From assembly GCF_000237925.1 (NCBI RefSeq), contig NC_031495.1, positions 32,402,706 to 32,466,705 of the forward strand: 64,000 bases of DNA, in the 5' to 3' direction. This DNA is from Schistosoma mansoni (taxonomy: Eukaryota > Platyhelminthes > Trematoda > Strigeidida > Schistosomatidae). Positions 1 to 11,686 of this stretch are shown here, one piece after another; position 1 is the first letter of the stretch, and each line of letters opens with the position of its first letter. The notes under the pieces are model-generated. The model saw nothing but the letters and a program-made list of their open reading frames with translations. It searched no databases and was not told the origin of the DNA. A program made the translations under genes and the position numbers.

Positions 1-2030
1 CGATCGATGATGCATGGAATAGGCTTAAGTCTACGTTCGAATCCGTAACTCAACCGTTTATCCCATGGTCAGCACGTAAGCTATCACATTGCCCTCCATG
101 GATTAATAAGGAAACCCGAAAGCTGTTGAAGCGTAAGAAGCACTTCTGGGACTTATTCTTGTCAACAGGTCAGGCATCATTCAAGTGCGAATATAAAAAA
201 GCCCGAAATATATGTAAAAAGACCATAGCTAAATCCCGTGCCGCTTACGAACGACAGTTAGCATACGATAGCCGTACCTGTCCGAAGCGACTATTTTCGT
301 ACGTTAAAAGGCGGACGAAACGTAGTGATGGTATCCCCCCGTTACTGTTAAGCAAAAATTCAGATTTATTGGCTGAAACTGATCTAGCGAAAGCTGAGAC
401 ATTTGCAAACTATTTCAGTGAAGTCTACTCTACGTGTGGTGTTACAACTACTTGTCCCATTGACGAGATACCAGCCATAGGACCTATACACGTGACCGAG
501 GATATTGTTCTTCCCTTGATAACTAACCTCAAACCTTGTAAGATACCGGGCCCCGATGCGTTACATCCACGTTTGCTATCATCGCTTGCGGACATTATCT
601 CAAGACCGCTCACGACGCTCTTCAACATGTCCCTTTCACGCGCTCAACTACCTAGAGACTGGAAAGACGCCATAGTTAGTCCTATATTTAAGGATGGTCA
701 GAGACGGATCGTATCTAACTACCGGCCTGTTAGCCTGACCAGCATAGTAGTTAAGTTACTTGAAAAAATAATTCGGGCTAAGCTACTGAGTCATGTAGAT
801 TCGTATAATCTGTTAACTCCCGAGCAACATGGGTTTTGTAACAAGCGTTCATGCTTGACTAACTTACTCATTGCGAGAGAAGATTGGACAGCTGCCCTAG
901 ACAACGGCCTGTCTGTCGACGTGATATTCATAGATTTTAGCAAAGCGTTTGACAAGGTTTCACACTTAGGTCTTATGCAGAAGCTCTCGAGCTTCAGAAT
1001 AACAGGTGCTATACAGGAATGGATAGGAAACTTATGTGACCGCAGACAGAGAGTGAGGGTCAATGGTACGCTATCCGAATGGAAACCGGTCAAAATTGGT
1101 GTACCCCGAGGCACCATCTTAGGCCCTTTACTTTTCCTTCTGTATGTTAATGAACTACCTTTATTACTTAAGTCGTCGACATTATTGTTTGCGGATGATG
1201 TTAAGATCTGGAGAACAATAAGAAGTGAGACTGATCGTTGTTATCTGCATGCTGATTAAGACGAATTAGTTAGATGGGCTCATGATTGGGGCTTGGAAGT
1301 TAATTCCAGGAAGAGAGTGTCCATACACATCGGGCACGATATTAGTTACCACTATACCATTAATGGTACATCTCTTTTCCACGCGTTCAAGAGCATAAAG
1401 ACTTAGGAGTAACTATAAGTCACGACTTGAAAACCACTACGCACTGCAATGCGGTTGCTTCCAAAGGTTATCATGCGCTGTGGTCGCTTTGCCGAGCATT
1501 TAAAAGCTTTGACGAGGATATGTTTCGAATTTTATATCCCACCTATGTAAGGCCACACATAGAATACTGTATCCAAGCAGCTAGCCCATGTCTGATAAAG
1601 GATACTAAATCGCTTGAGCGTGTCCAGCGTGTGGAGACAAAATTAGTGAAGGGTCTTTCTAAACTCCCTTACGATGAACGTTTGAAACGTCTAAACCTTT
1701 TCCCCTTATCTTATAGTAGGACACGAGGTGACCTTATACTGGCATTTCGTATCTTTAATTATGATTTGGGTGTTAATATGTCTTATCTTTTTGCTCCCTC
1801 CAGCACTAATGATCTCCGAGGTCATAGCAAGAAGGTTCAGAAACCGCGATCTAATAAACTAAAGGTGGAGTCCCGTTTTTCTCATCGAGTGGGCAATGAC
1901 TGGAACGCATTACCAAAACAAGTGGTATCAGCATCATCAGTGAACATTTTCAAGAAGAAGCTGGACCTTCACTGGAAGGAAATCTGCCAAGGTTAACACA
2001 GGTTCATCAACCCAATATCCTTATTACTGA
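1..2030 (+). mobile_element. CR1/Jockey-type LINE, 3' part with reverse transcriptase
   Basis: The reading frame is already open at base 3, so the element continues off the left edge. Bases 3-1256 read as the basic linker after the endonuclease followed by reverse transcriptase: the finger/palm blocks ('NYRPVSLTSI', 'EQHGFCNKRSC', 'FIDFSKAFDKVSH') and an intact catalytic FADD at about 1188-1199. An in-frame stop lies at 1257-1259. The same frame resumes to about 1400, and a frameshift then moves the C-terminal part into the frame of 1427-1996, ending in a conserved tail ('DWNALPKQVV'). About 35 bp of 3' leader follows. The family normally copies its own mRNA at a nick made by its endonuclease; this copy lacks an intact frame and is presumably dead. 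Clade assignment is from motif memory, and the family name is not certain. Confidence 0.85.
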
Positions 2031-2033
2031 AGA

Positions 2034-3249
2034 ATGAAGACTGAATTTCCTAAGAAACTGATGTTCTCTAATCCCTTACAGCATCTAAATATGTTCAACT
2101 TTCTGTCATATACAGACCGAATTACGACACTACGGATCATCGTTGAACAATCAGTTGAGTGGAACTCATTCCTATACGTCATCTTCATTGACTATGAGAA
2201 GGCGTTTGACAGTGCGGACAGGAGAACATTATTGGAAATTCTTCGACACATTATCCAAGACTCATACGATGAACTACAGTGCAAAGTCGTGCATGGAGGA
2301 CAGGTGACAGGTGCATTGCAATTAAGGACCGGAGTCAGACAAGGCTGTTTACTCTCCCTCTTCCTCCTTCTTCTGGTGATTGACAGGATTATGAAGACCT
2401 CGACATCTGAGAGGAAATACGGAATACAATGGACTTCTCAGAATCAATTAGATGATTTGGACTTCGCATATGACCTAGCCTTCCTCTCTCATACACACGA
2501 ACATATACAGACAAAGACAACAAATGTAGCAGCAGCCTCTGCATCAGTATGCCTCAACATACACAAAGGGAAAAGCAAGATTCTCAAATACAACACGAAG
2601 AACACCAACCCAATGAAACTTGATGGAGAAACTCCGGAAGAGGTGGAAACATTCACGTACCTGGACAGCATCGTTGATAAACAAGGAAGATCGGATGCAG
2701 ATGTAAAGGCGAGGATTGGCAAAGCAAGGACAGCATTTCTACAGTTGGAGAACATATGGAACTCAAAACAACTGTCAACTAATTCCAAAGTCAGAATCTT
2801 CAATACGAACGTCAAGACAGTCCTACACTGCGGAGCTGAAACATGGAGAACTACTACGACCATCCTCAGGAAGTTACGAGTATTTATAAACAGTTGTCTA
2901 CGCAAAATACTCAACATCCATTGGCCGGATACTACCAGCGACAGCCTTCTGTGGGAGAGGACAAACCAGATTCCAGCTGAAGAGGAAATTAGGAAAAGAC
3001 GTTGGGAGTGGATCGGAAATACATTAAGGAAATCACAAATGTGCATTACAAGGCAATCCCTAGCTTGGAATCCGGAAGGAAAGCGGAAAAGAGGAAGGCC
3101 AAAGAACACATTACGCCGGGAAATAGAAGCAGATATGAAAAGGATGAATAACAACTGGAAAGAACTGGAAAGGAAGGCCCAGGACAGAGTTAGATGGAGA
3201 ATGCTTGTGAGCGGCCTATGCTCTTCGACGAGGGGTAACAGGCGTAAGT
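2034..3249 (+). mobile_element. RTE-clade LINE (SR3/Perere-3-like), 5'-truncated copy
   Basis: A single frame (2034-3251) covers the second half of an RTE reverse transcriptase and its C-terminal region. The first 27 or so residues are not LINE-like and mark the 5' truncation. Recognisable blocks are '[12 protein letters not shown]', '[10 protein letters not shown]', the catalytic block written FAYD instead of FADD, and the RTE tail ('[20 protein letters not shown]', '[10 protein letters not shown]'). Relative to the copy at 5206-8072 it lacks about 27 bp after 'LLEILRH'. Bases 2312-3249 match 5206-6143 in inverted orientation with no indel. The altered catalytic motif means it could not have moved by its own enzyme in this form. 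Confidence 0.85.
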
Positions 3250-3379
3250 AGGCAAGTAAGTAATAATACCCATCTGACAGGAACATCTGAAACAGACATC
3301 TTGAATCGTTCAACAAGAGCTGGCAATATCCAAAGGTCTCCGTACCGCAAGGACGGGAAGACAGAAATGGGGTTGGGGT

Positions 3380-5100
3380 TGTCCTATACCAACAACCTCG
3401 CTTGGTAGCACATCCAGTGTACCTCAACAGTTTATTAGTCTCGATGAATTTGGGCTATACTCTAACAACTCGACATATCTGGTCGGAGTCATCAACAGGA
3501 AGCCCACTGCTGAAACCGAGTACGACAAACGTATGTTGGAGGGATTATTTCGCTCAGATCGTCTCCAATACACTCGTATCCCGATTCTAAGGGACTTCGA
3601 TCACCCTAAAGTCAACTTCTCTGACCGCACGTACATTGGCGATGACAACCCCACTGAAGCTCGTTTCTTAAACCTCACTAAAAATCTAGCATTATTCGAA
3701 AATGTGGAGATGGCGATTCGCTCCAGAACTAGACAGGCTCTGCCACAACTAAACCGCATATTTTTGCATACCTCTCAATCCTAGCTCCACCGGTTGAAAG
3801 CGATCACGACTAAATAGCCTTCGGTCTTATCAGCGAAACTGAGCTAAAACGTGTTACCATCAGCAGGCGTTAGAATTATGGACGTTTGGATTTATCAGTT
3901 TTACAGGTCAATCTGTAGCAAGTGGATGCTCATTGCTAACGGATGGTAACAATTCTCTGAATACCCTCAAAAATCATGGAGTGCCTGATATGAGACGATC
4001 TGAGTGACTACTTAATATTCACGGATTTCTCTTCACCCCAACAGCACGGTTCTAGGAAGGGTCACTCCGGCACAATCAACCCACTGGCTGAGATGGACAG
4101 ATGGACAGCCATACTTGGCCTCGAAGGGAAGGGTTGGTGTCATACATCTTGACTTTCCAGAAGCTTTTGATAGGGTCAGTCATATATATCTTGTCAATAA
4201 GCTCAAACGAATGTGTAACAAGCCACCACCGATTGATTGGTTTACTTCACATCAGAATAGTCCACCATACGATCAGTGTAAACTTCACTTTTTCTCAGGC
4301 TACACCATGTCCTAGTGAATGACTTTCCTCAGCAGTTATCATCTGATTTATCACAATACTCTGATAAAGTTGGGCGGATAACAGTGGACTTAACTCTGAC
4401 ACTTCACAGTGTGAAGTGATCAACACAAGACATGGTCTGGATTACACTCCCCTTTAGCGGTATCGTCAGGTGAAAAAGATTTGGGGGTGCTGGTACCCTA
4501 CAATCTGAAGTCTTACGCTAACTACGACAAAAATGCCTTTCGAGCAAATCTTGCGTTGAAAACGTTGAATCTCATATTTTGGCCAGTTTGACGGTAGACC
4601 TTTCCACTTGATCTCCAACGGCTTTATTCGACCCCATTCAGAGTATGGAAACATGGTGTTTTCTCCATCAATCCAAAAGAATAGGGATACATTGGGACGT
4701 ATCCAATGGCAAGCAAAAAATCAGTTTGGGGACTCAACTTCAAGCCCAATGAAGAGCGCTTGAAATCACCGAAACTTTACCAACTAGAGTACAGGCGTCT
4801 TGGAGGTGACCTTCTGATGACTTGCATCATCCTAAATACTGCTGTACACACCATTAAATATCTGCCTAAGCCAATTCTCAATGCAAACCTTAGAGGTAAC
4901 GCCCCGAAACTGCAGGCACAACCTAATGGAACGGACTGTGGGCACACCTAATTCTCGAGAGTAGTCAAGTTCTGGAATTCGCTGTCGGTTGAGCTAGCCG
5001 TAGCGACCTCTCAGGAGTCTTCTAAAGGAAAACTTGACGTATTGATAAAGAATAAGGGTGATAACTCGCAATAATTTATCACCATTTTTCCATTTTGTTG
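3380..5100 (+). mobile_element. Degraded CR1/Jockey-type LINE (endonuclease and RT remnants)
   Basis: Short open pieces in shifting frames keep LINE order. At 3402-3784 there are remains of the apurinic-type endonuclease and the start of the linker. At about 4115-4315 a reverse-transcriptase block survives ('FPEAFDRVSH'). At 4706-4951 there is the region after the palm ('NEERLKSPKLYQLEYRRL', 'GGDLLMTCIILN'), followed at about 4955-5040 by the C-terminal tail in another frame ('KFWNSLSVEL'). The same tail architecture is seen in the LINE at 1-2030, so this is probably an older relative of it. It forms the spacer between the two inverted RTE copies. Many stops and frameshifts; clearly dead. Confidence 0.65.
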
Positions 5101-5205
5101 TTACATATACGAGGGTTCCTAGCTGTCGGCATTGGTGATACACTGATACTAGATACGGAGTGCTGTGTGGTGAAGAGCTCTTCTATTCCATTCACACACA
5201 CTCAC

Positions 5206-8072
5206 ACTTACGCCTGTTACCCCTCGTCGAAGAGCATAGGCCGCTCACAAGCATTCTCCATCTAACTCTGTCCTGGGCCTTCCTTTCCAGTTCTTTCCAG
5301 TTGTTATTCATCCTTTTCATATCTGCTTCTATTTCCCGGCGTAATGTGTTCTTTGGCCTTCCTCTTTTCCGCTTTCCTTCCGGATTCCAAGCTAGGGATT
5401 GCCTTGTAATGCACATTTGTGATTTCCTTAATGTATTTCCGATCCACTCCCAACGTCTTTTCCTAATTTCCTCTTCAGCTGGAATCTGGTTTGTCCTCTC
5501 CCACAGAAGGCTGTCGCTGGTAGTATCCGGCCAATGGATGTTGAGTATTTTGCGTAGACAACTGTTTATAAATACTCGTAACTTCCTGAGGATGGTCGTA
5601 GTAGTTCTCCATGTTTCAGCTCCGCAGTGTAGGACTGTCTTGACGTTCGTATTGAAGATTCTGACTTTGGAATTAGTTGACAGTTGTTTTGAGTTCCATA
5701 TGTTCTCCAACTGTAGAAATGCTGTCCTTGCTTTGCCAATCCTCGCCTTTACATCTGCATCCGATCTTCCTTGTTTATCAACGATGCTGTCCAGGTACGT
5801 GAATGTTTCCACCTCTTCCGGAGTTTCTCCATCAAGTTTCATTGGGTTGGTGTTCTTCGTGTTGTATTTGAGAATCTTGCTTTTCCCTTTGTGTATGTTG
5901 AGGCATACTGATGCAGAGGCTGCTGCTACATTTGTTGTCTTTGTCTGTATATGTTCGTGTGTATGAGAGAGGAAGGCTAGGTCATATGCGAAGTCCAAAT
6001 CATCTAATTGATTCTGAGAAGTCCATTGTATTCCGTATTTCCTCTCAGATGTCGAGGTCTTCATAATCCTGTCAATCACCAGAAGAAGGAGGAAGAGGGA
6101 GAGTAAACAGCCTTGTCTGACTCCGGTCCTTAATTGCAATGCATCTGTCAGCTGTTCTCCATGCACCACTTTGCACTGTTGTCCGTCGTACGAGTTCTGG
6201 ATAATGTTGACAATCTTTTCAGGAACTCCATAGTGTCGAAGAATTTCCAATAATGTTCTCCTGTCCACACTGTCAAACGCCTTCTCATAGTCAATGAAGA
6301 TGACGTATAGGAATGAGTTCCACTCAACTGATTGTTCCACGATGGTCCGTAGAGTCGCAATTCTGTCTGTGCACGACCGATCATTACGGAATCCGGCCTG
6401 TTGATCTCGAAGTCGAGCGTCTACTACGTTTTTCATACGGTTCAGCAACACTCTGTTGAAAACTTCCTGCTACTCACAACAGTGTGATGCCTCTGTAATT
6501 CTCACATTTGCTTAGATCACCTTTCTTTCGTATCTTGATGAGGTATCCTTCTTTCCAGTCCGTTGGCACTTGTTCCTCCTCCTAAATCTTCTTGAATAGA
6601 AAGTGAAGTATGTTTACAGTTACTTCAATGTCTGACTTCAGTGCCTCAGCTGGTATATTGTCAGGTCCTGCCGCCTTCCCACTTTTGATTTGTATGATGG
6701 TTATCTTGACTTCTTCGGTCGTTGGTGGAGTGGCATCTATAGGAAGGTCTATGTGTGCTGCTTCGATGTCCAATGGATTCAATGGATCTGGTCTATTCAG
6801 CAATTCCTCGAAGTATTCTTCCCATCTTTTCCTCTGTTCTTGAGTCTCAGTGATTGTCTTTCCTTCTTTGTCCTTGACTGGTTTCTCCAGTTTACTATAT
6901 CTCCCTGCTAGTTTCTTTGTTGTATCATATAGTTGTTTCATATTCCCTCCTTTTGCAGCTTTATTCGCAATCGCTGAGAGTCCTTCCATGTATTTCTGCT
7001 TGCCGGCTTAATGCTTTTCTTCACTTCCTTGTTTGCTTCTGTGTACTCTGCTTGCGCCTTGACTTTCTCTGTTCGTGTTCGACTGTTGTTATTTGCTGAC
7101 TTCTTGTTCTTACTCTCTTCAATCTTGTCCGGGGTTCTCATAGAGATGCATTTCTTATGATGATGCTTCTTGCAACCCAGAACCTCCTGACACGTTGAAG
7201 TTAGTGCTTCTTTGATCCCTTTCCAGTTGTCCTCCATCGTACTCTCTTGTTCTTTCAGTAGATCCTGTAAACCTTGGAACTTGTTGTTGAGAGTTATCTT
7301 GAATTCGTTGAGGTTGTTAGTATCTCAAAGTAAGGCTGTATTGAACCTTTGTAGTGCTGTTTGTCCAGTTGTCCAGTGTTTCTTTAGCTTCAGTCCCATC
7401 TTGGCCACAACCAGGTGGCGGTGATCTGAAGTTATGTCAACTTCTCTCCTGGTTCTTACATCCTCCATTGTCCTTCGGAATCTTTTGTTAATACAAATAT
7501 GATCTATCTGGTTCTCTGTGGTGTGGTCCGGTGAGATCCATGTAGCTTTGTGTATGCGCTTGTGTGGGAATATTGTGCCGCCTATAACCAATTTGTTGAA
7601 TGCACATAGATTTGCAAATCCCTCCCCATTTTCATTTCTCTCTCCTAGTCCATGCCGTCCAATTATGTCTTCATATCCTGTGGTGTCCACTCCGACTTTA
7701 GTATTTAGATCTCCCTTCAGGATGATGAGGTCCTTTCTTGATCACTTCGTTATAATTGATTACAACCTCGAGTAGAACTGATCTTTATCGTCGTCGTTGC
7801 TATCATTGGTGGGTACATAACATTGGATAACATTCATTGTGATCCCTTACTTCTTTGTTTTGAATGATGCTTTAATAATTCTGGATCCATGAGATTCCCA
7901 TCCTACAAGTGCATTTCGTGCTTCTCTGGACATCACCAAAGGAACTTCCTGAGTGTGTGGAGCTTTTTTCTCTTCGTAACCGGAGTACAGCAGCATCTCT
8001 CCCGTACCTAACCTTTGCTGTCCAGCTTGTGTCCAATGTGTTTCGCTGATGCCAAGTACTGCCAATTCGCAT
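5206..8072 (-). mobile_element. RTE-clade LINE (SR3/Perere-3-like), long copy cut by assembly gap
   Basis: Reading leftwards, the pieces are in RTE order. 8072-7847: start of the endonuclease ('LGISETHWTQAG'). 7690-7325: its C-terminal half ('TWISPDHTTENQIDHICI', 'TSDHRHLVVAKM'). 7237-6938: linker. 6989-6582: first RT block ('SGKAAGPDNIPAEALK'). 6451-5192: remaining RT and RTE tail. Frames change between these blocks, so several frameshifts separate them. The catalytic block is FAYD, the same change as in the inverted partner at 2034-3249. The 3' end is next to a short CA-rich run near 5193-5206. The 5' end is lost in the N run at 8073-8272. Confidence 0.88.
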
Positions 8073-8272
8073 NNNNNNNNNNNNNNNNNNNNNNNNNNNN
8101 NNNNNNNNNNNNNNNNNNNNNNNNNNNNNNNNNNNNNNNNNNNNNNNNNNNNNNNNNNNNNNNNNNNNNNNNNNNNNNNNNNNNNNNNNNNNNNNNNNNN
8201 NNNNNNNNNNNNNNNNNNNNNNNNNNNNNNNNNNNNNNNNNNNNNNNNNNNNNNNNNNNNNNNNNNNNNNNN
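8073..8272. other. Assembly gap (200 N)
   Basis: A run of exactly 200 N, the usual placeholder for a gap of unknown size. It joins an RTE endonuclease on the left to one arm of a long inverted repeat on the right, so the join lies between two repeats and its correctness should not be assumed. Confidence 1.
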
Positions 8273-9392
8273 AAAGTTACCAATAATATACCAAAAAGAA
8301 TTGACAATACAAACCAAAGTGTCTGTCTATAGGTAAAGCAAGATGCTAACAAATTACAGTTAACATATAAATGGTATATTAAATAACAAACTGATTACAG
8401 TTGTCACGAAATGAATGTTACTTATAAGCTGCCCTGTGAGATAACAACCACAATCGGGTTCACTTGATTGGCAAAGGTTCCTCTGCATGTGGTGGCACCA
8501 ACAGCATAATGAGGAAGATTAAATCCGATAGTATCATTTAATAATGATCCGGGCCAAAACTCCCACGTAGTGTGGGAAGGCCTAAAAGGATGTTATAACA
8601 TTATTATAATCTTCAATCAAAGGCTGTGGCCAATAAAGCAGAAGAATAGACGGCGGAGATAGCGTTTATATCTTAACAGCGTATGTATAGTACATATAAC
8701 CAAGCAATTATATACGCTTCTTCACCAATGATACAGAGAAACAAAAGATATTGTATATAAGTGTGACTTTACATAAATTGTGACAAATAGAGCGAAACGT
8801 AATCTTTATTTTTCCTTACAAAATCATTGAACATACATGAGAAAATATAACTCCCTCCTTAAAGCATTTGTCGGTGGAGGTATGCCTGACGTAAACCCAT
8901 GATGCTTTGGAGGGAATAAAATACTACATAACGCACGACGAAGGAAAGAATAAATAACTGTCAAATTAATATCCTTCCAAAATATATGCCATGTATACGA
9001 TTAGTAATAAAGTGAAAGAGTACGACGAAGTTAAATTTCGTGACATACTTAGTAATATATATCACGAGAAATGCACATACATCCTCCTACATATAGGGAT
9101 AATCTAATAAATTTATCATTAAAAATAGTACTCACAAATAGAGGTTTTTCTAAGAAAATTATCGGCAAAAACATGTTATTAGCAACTCTGCTGGTTTGTA
9201 CCCGTACCACAAAATATAACGGGATGAAGATTAAGTAATGAACGCAACTTGACATTCGGGAATATGCACCTGTCTTCATGTACGAGTTGTCTTCACACTG
9301 GATAAAACAATGGAATTAGAAACCAAATTTGTTGGAGCTGTAACACCAACATCATTGACTGCGAGAGATGCTGACTTCACAGAAGTAGTTGA
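8273..9392 (-). repeat. Inverted-repeat arm A1 (partner 37304-38423)
   Basis: These 1120 bases are the reverse complement of 37304-38423 with no length difference; every stretch I compared was identical, including a 76-codon open frame (9049-9279 and 37417-37647). The arm begins right at the N gap, so its true left end may be hidden. It contains a complete 644-bp LTR (8402-9045), about 130 bp outside one LTR end and about 347 bp outside the other. The duplicated block is therefore larger than the LTR and was not made by retrotransposition of the LTR alone. Confidence 0.9.
8402..9045 (-). mobile_element. LTR, 644 bp, unassigned LTR-retrotransposon family (fossil)
   Basis: The unit starts TGTCACGAAAT and ends ATTTCGTGACA, a perfect terminal inverted repeat with TG...CA ends as expected of an LTR. 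A poly(A)-type signal on the - strand gives the orientation. No second LTR or internal genes lie next to it, so it is a solo LTR or one end of a lost element. The twin at 37651-38294 has the same length. I could not see a convincing target-site duplication. Family assignment is open. Confidence 0.75.
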
Positions 9393-11303
9393 CGGATGTG
9401 GTAGGTAAAACATAGCATTGGGACACACAAATGACTTATTCTTGTCAAATATTACTAATTTTTTGTTATAAAGACTTGTATTAGGTCATGAGTGGACTCC
9501 ATTTTCGCACGATTGTGCAGTTTGGCTAGTGATAAGACTTCTCTATGGGATGTGAATCTAATTCGAGTTTACGAAAATGAGTCGAAGTAGTATTTGGCAT
9601 ACGAAAATGACATCAATAAAACGGATTAGTTGCACCTCGTTGGACCATAAGGAGCTTTAAGTAAACAAGCTGTTCTGCCCTACAGACATGGATTAAAGTT
9701 ACCTTTGCACCATAATGCTTGCTGGTCATGAACACTACCATCCCTCTTTCTGAGATGTTAGGCTGTCTTACATTTGTGATATGTTCGAACAGCGCTCAAA
9801 ACTAAGCTCTGTGTTGCTTACCTTGTTGGAATACATTGTTTCTACCAGTTTCATGCCCCAAGCAAATCAGAAAGCTGAAGCTTCTGTGTTTCGGGCTAGA
9901 TATTCATTTGGTTTATCACTCTGCTATTAAGTTAGCTAATGGTACAAAGTTTATGATACTGATCAGACATTTAGTCCAGAGATGGTAAGGATTAATAACT
10001 GATCAAATAGAATTAGAGGAAGCGGGAGTAGGGCTACAAAGTCTACGAGTAAGACGGTAAATGAGACATCTGAATGGTGACATAATTGAGATCTAATTTT
10101 TTTACACTGAAAGATGAACTACTAGGAACTTGTGGAACTCTTGGCGCCTAACCATACGATCATTGAAGCCAAAACACAATTACTGATATTTACATTCAAC
10201 GTGTAACGTATAAGAAAGGTCAAAAATAGTGAATATAGGGACACAGTATTGAGATGGCATGGCTCAGCCATCTCGGCATGTAACTTATGCACAACTTGTT
10301 CATTTTCATATCAAATATATTGTTCTATTCCCAGCCCAAATGTGTTCTTTGGAAGTGCTTAGTATTATATTGCTGATTGCCACGATACGATGGGTCGGAA
10401 TAGACAGTGATGTGATTTCCACTCAAGATCTTGCAGATTATGTAGTTACATCATGACAAATCTACAGTTTCGGAATTAAATTCATTATTATGGTAACAAA
10501 GATAAATGCACTAATACCTACATGGACCACAATTCTACTAACTCACAATAATTTTATATGACCTGATGATCGACCAAAGTTGAGCAGCATCCATAGGTTT
10601 ATCTAATTATCCAGAAATCTGTCTAACCCAAGTTCGAGATTATTCTAATTTGTTTCTGGCATTCACTTGGCGCCTCATCAGGCCCTCTTCAGTCTTGAAG
10701 GATATCATATTCTTGGAACAAGTTCAAAGGAAGAATAAGTAAAACGGATCTTGGACTGAACGTGAACTCCAACAGCTTGTTCTAATGGCATTAAATCGAT
10801 AGTCTCGATAGTAATGAAGGAAAAGGTGGGATGATTATGTTATGTCAATTTGCTTGCAACCCTATCCACTCCAGTAGATCACATTTTGGGTTTGGTGCCC
10901 AACCACGTCCATGAGGAAATCCATTTAGGATAAGACACAAAAGGGCATACATGAAAACTAACGGGAAATTTTAAATGGAAAGAATTAGTAAATCGCGGAA
11001 TTTCTCATGGGAAGAGATAGCATTAGCACATTTTGTGGGATCTTTTAAAAGAAGATCGGATGATTAGTTACGCAGTAACTTGAGGAAACTACTCTGGTTA
11101 CTTCTTCCCAATTAAATCGCTGATAATTAAATAATATATTCTCCCTCCAACTTTAAAAAACCGTAAATAGAATTCTACCTCTATATGACTAAGAACGTCT
11201 TCCTACTACCGAGGCGTAGATTCCAAGGATGTTTGAAAACATGAATTTTAATCCTTACCAAAAAGAAAGGAAAGTTGGGCTATATATTCTAATGCTAGGT
11301 CAG

Positions 11304-11304
<1 letters not shown>
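9393..11304. other. Unassigned intergenic DNA upstream of CCT6
   Basis: A+T-rich sequence with no gene or element that I recognise. A 65-codon open frame at 10259-10456 has no recognisable features. A short palindrome of the form GAGATGGC...GCCATCTC lies at about 10252-10275. Confidence 0.5.

Positions 11305-11336
<32 letters not shown>
11305..11336. repeat. TA microsatellite
   Basis: An almost pure TA run, interrupted by one C, directly in front of the 69-bp tandem duplication upstream of CCT6. Confidence 0.9.
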
Positions 11337-11474
11337 CTAGCAATCCTGTATAAACAAATCACAGTTTCCAAGATTGCTTCAATTGGTTCAACCTGAGTTG
11401 GAAGACTAGCAATCCTGTATAAACAAATCACAGTTTCCAAGATTGCTTCAATTGGTTCAATCTGAGTTGGAAGA
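11337..11474. repeat. Two-copy 69-bp tandem repeat upstream of CCT6
   Basis: Units 11337-11405 and 11406-11474 are head-to-tail and differ at one position. They end about 212 bp before the CCT6 start codon, so they probably lie in the promoter-proximal region or 5' UTR. Function is unknown; a promoter role is inference from position only. Confidence 0.9.
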
Positions 11475-11686
11475 CTAAAACTTTATTTGGTAACAGTTAC
11501 ATTAGTTAGCTTCTAAGGTATATCCTCATGAAAAATGAGTTGCAGAATGGATATCAATTTCAAATTCACCATACTATGATTACGTCGTCCATAAGATTGA
11601 GGATTGTACCTAAATTATTCCAGAGATTTCTCTAACCTTGGTTGCAAGTTCGTGGTGATTTCAAATCATCGCGTGGTTTGTAGTCA

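Noticed and set aside
2489-3427. Long - strand open frame of 312 codons opposite the RTE copy
   Set aside because: It is the antisense of the RTE reverse transcriptase and is repeated opposite the inverted copy at 5160-5966. It has no independent motif.
8015-8352. Open frames across the N run
   Set aside because: Their length comes from the 200 unknown bases, so they are not evidence for coding.
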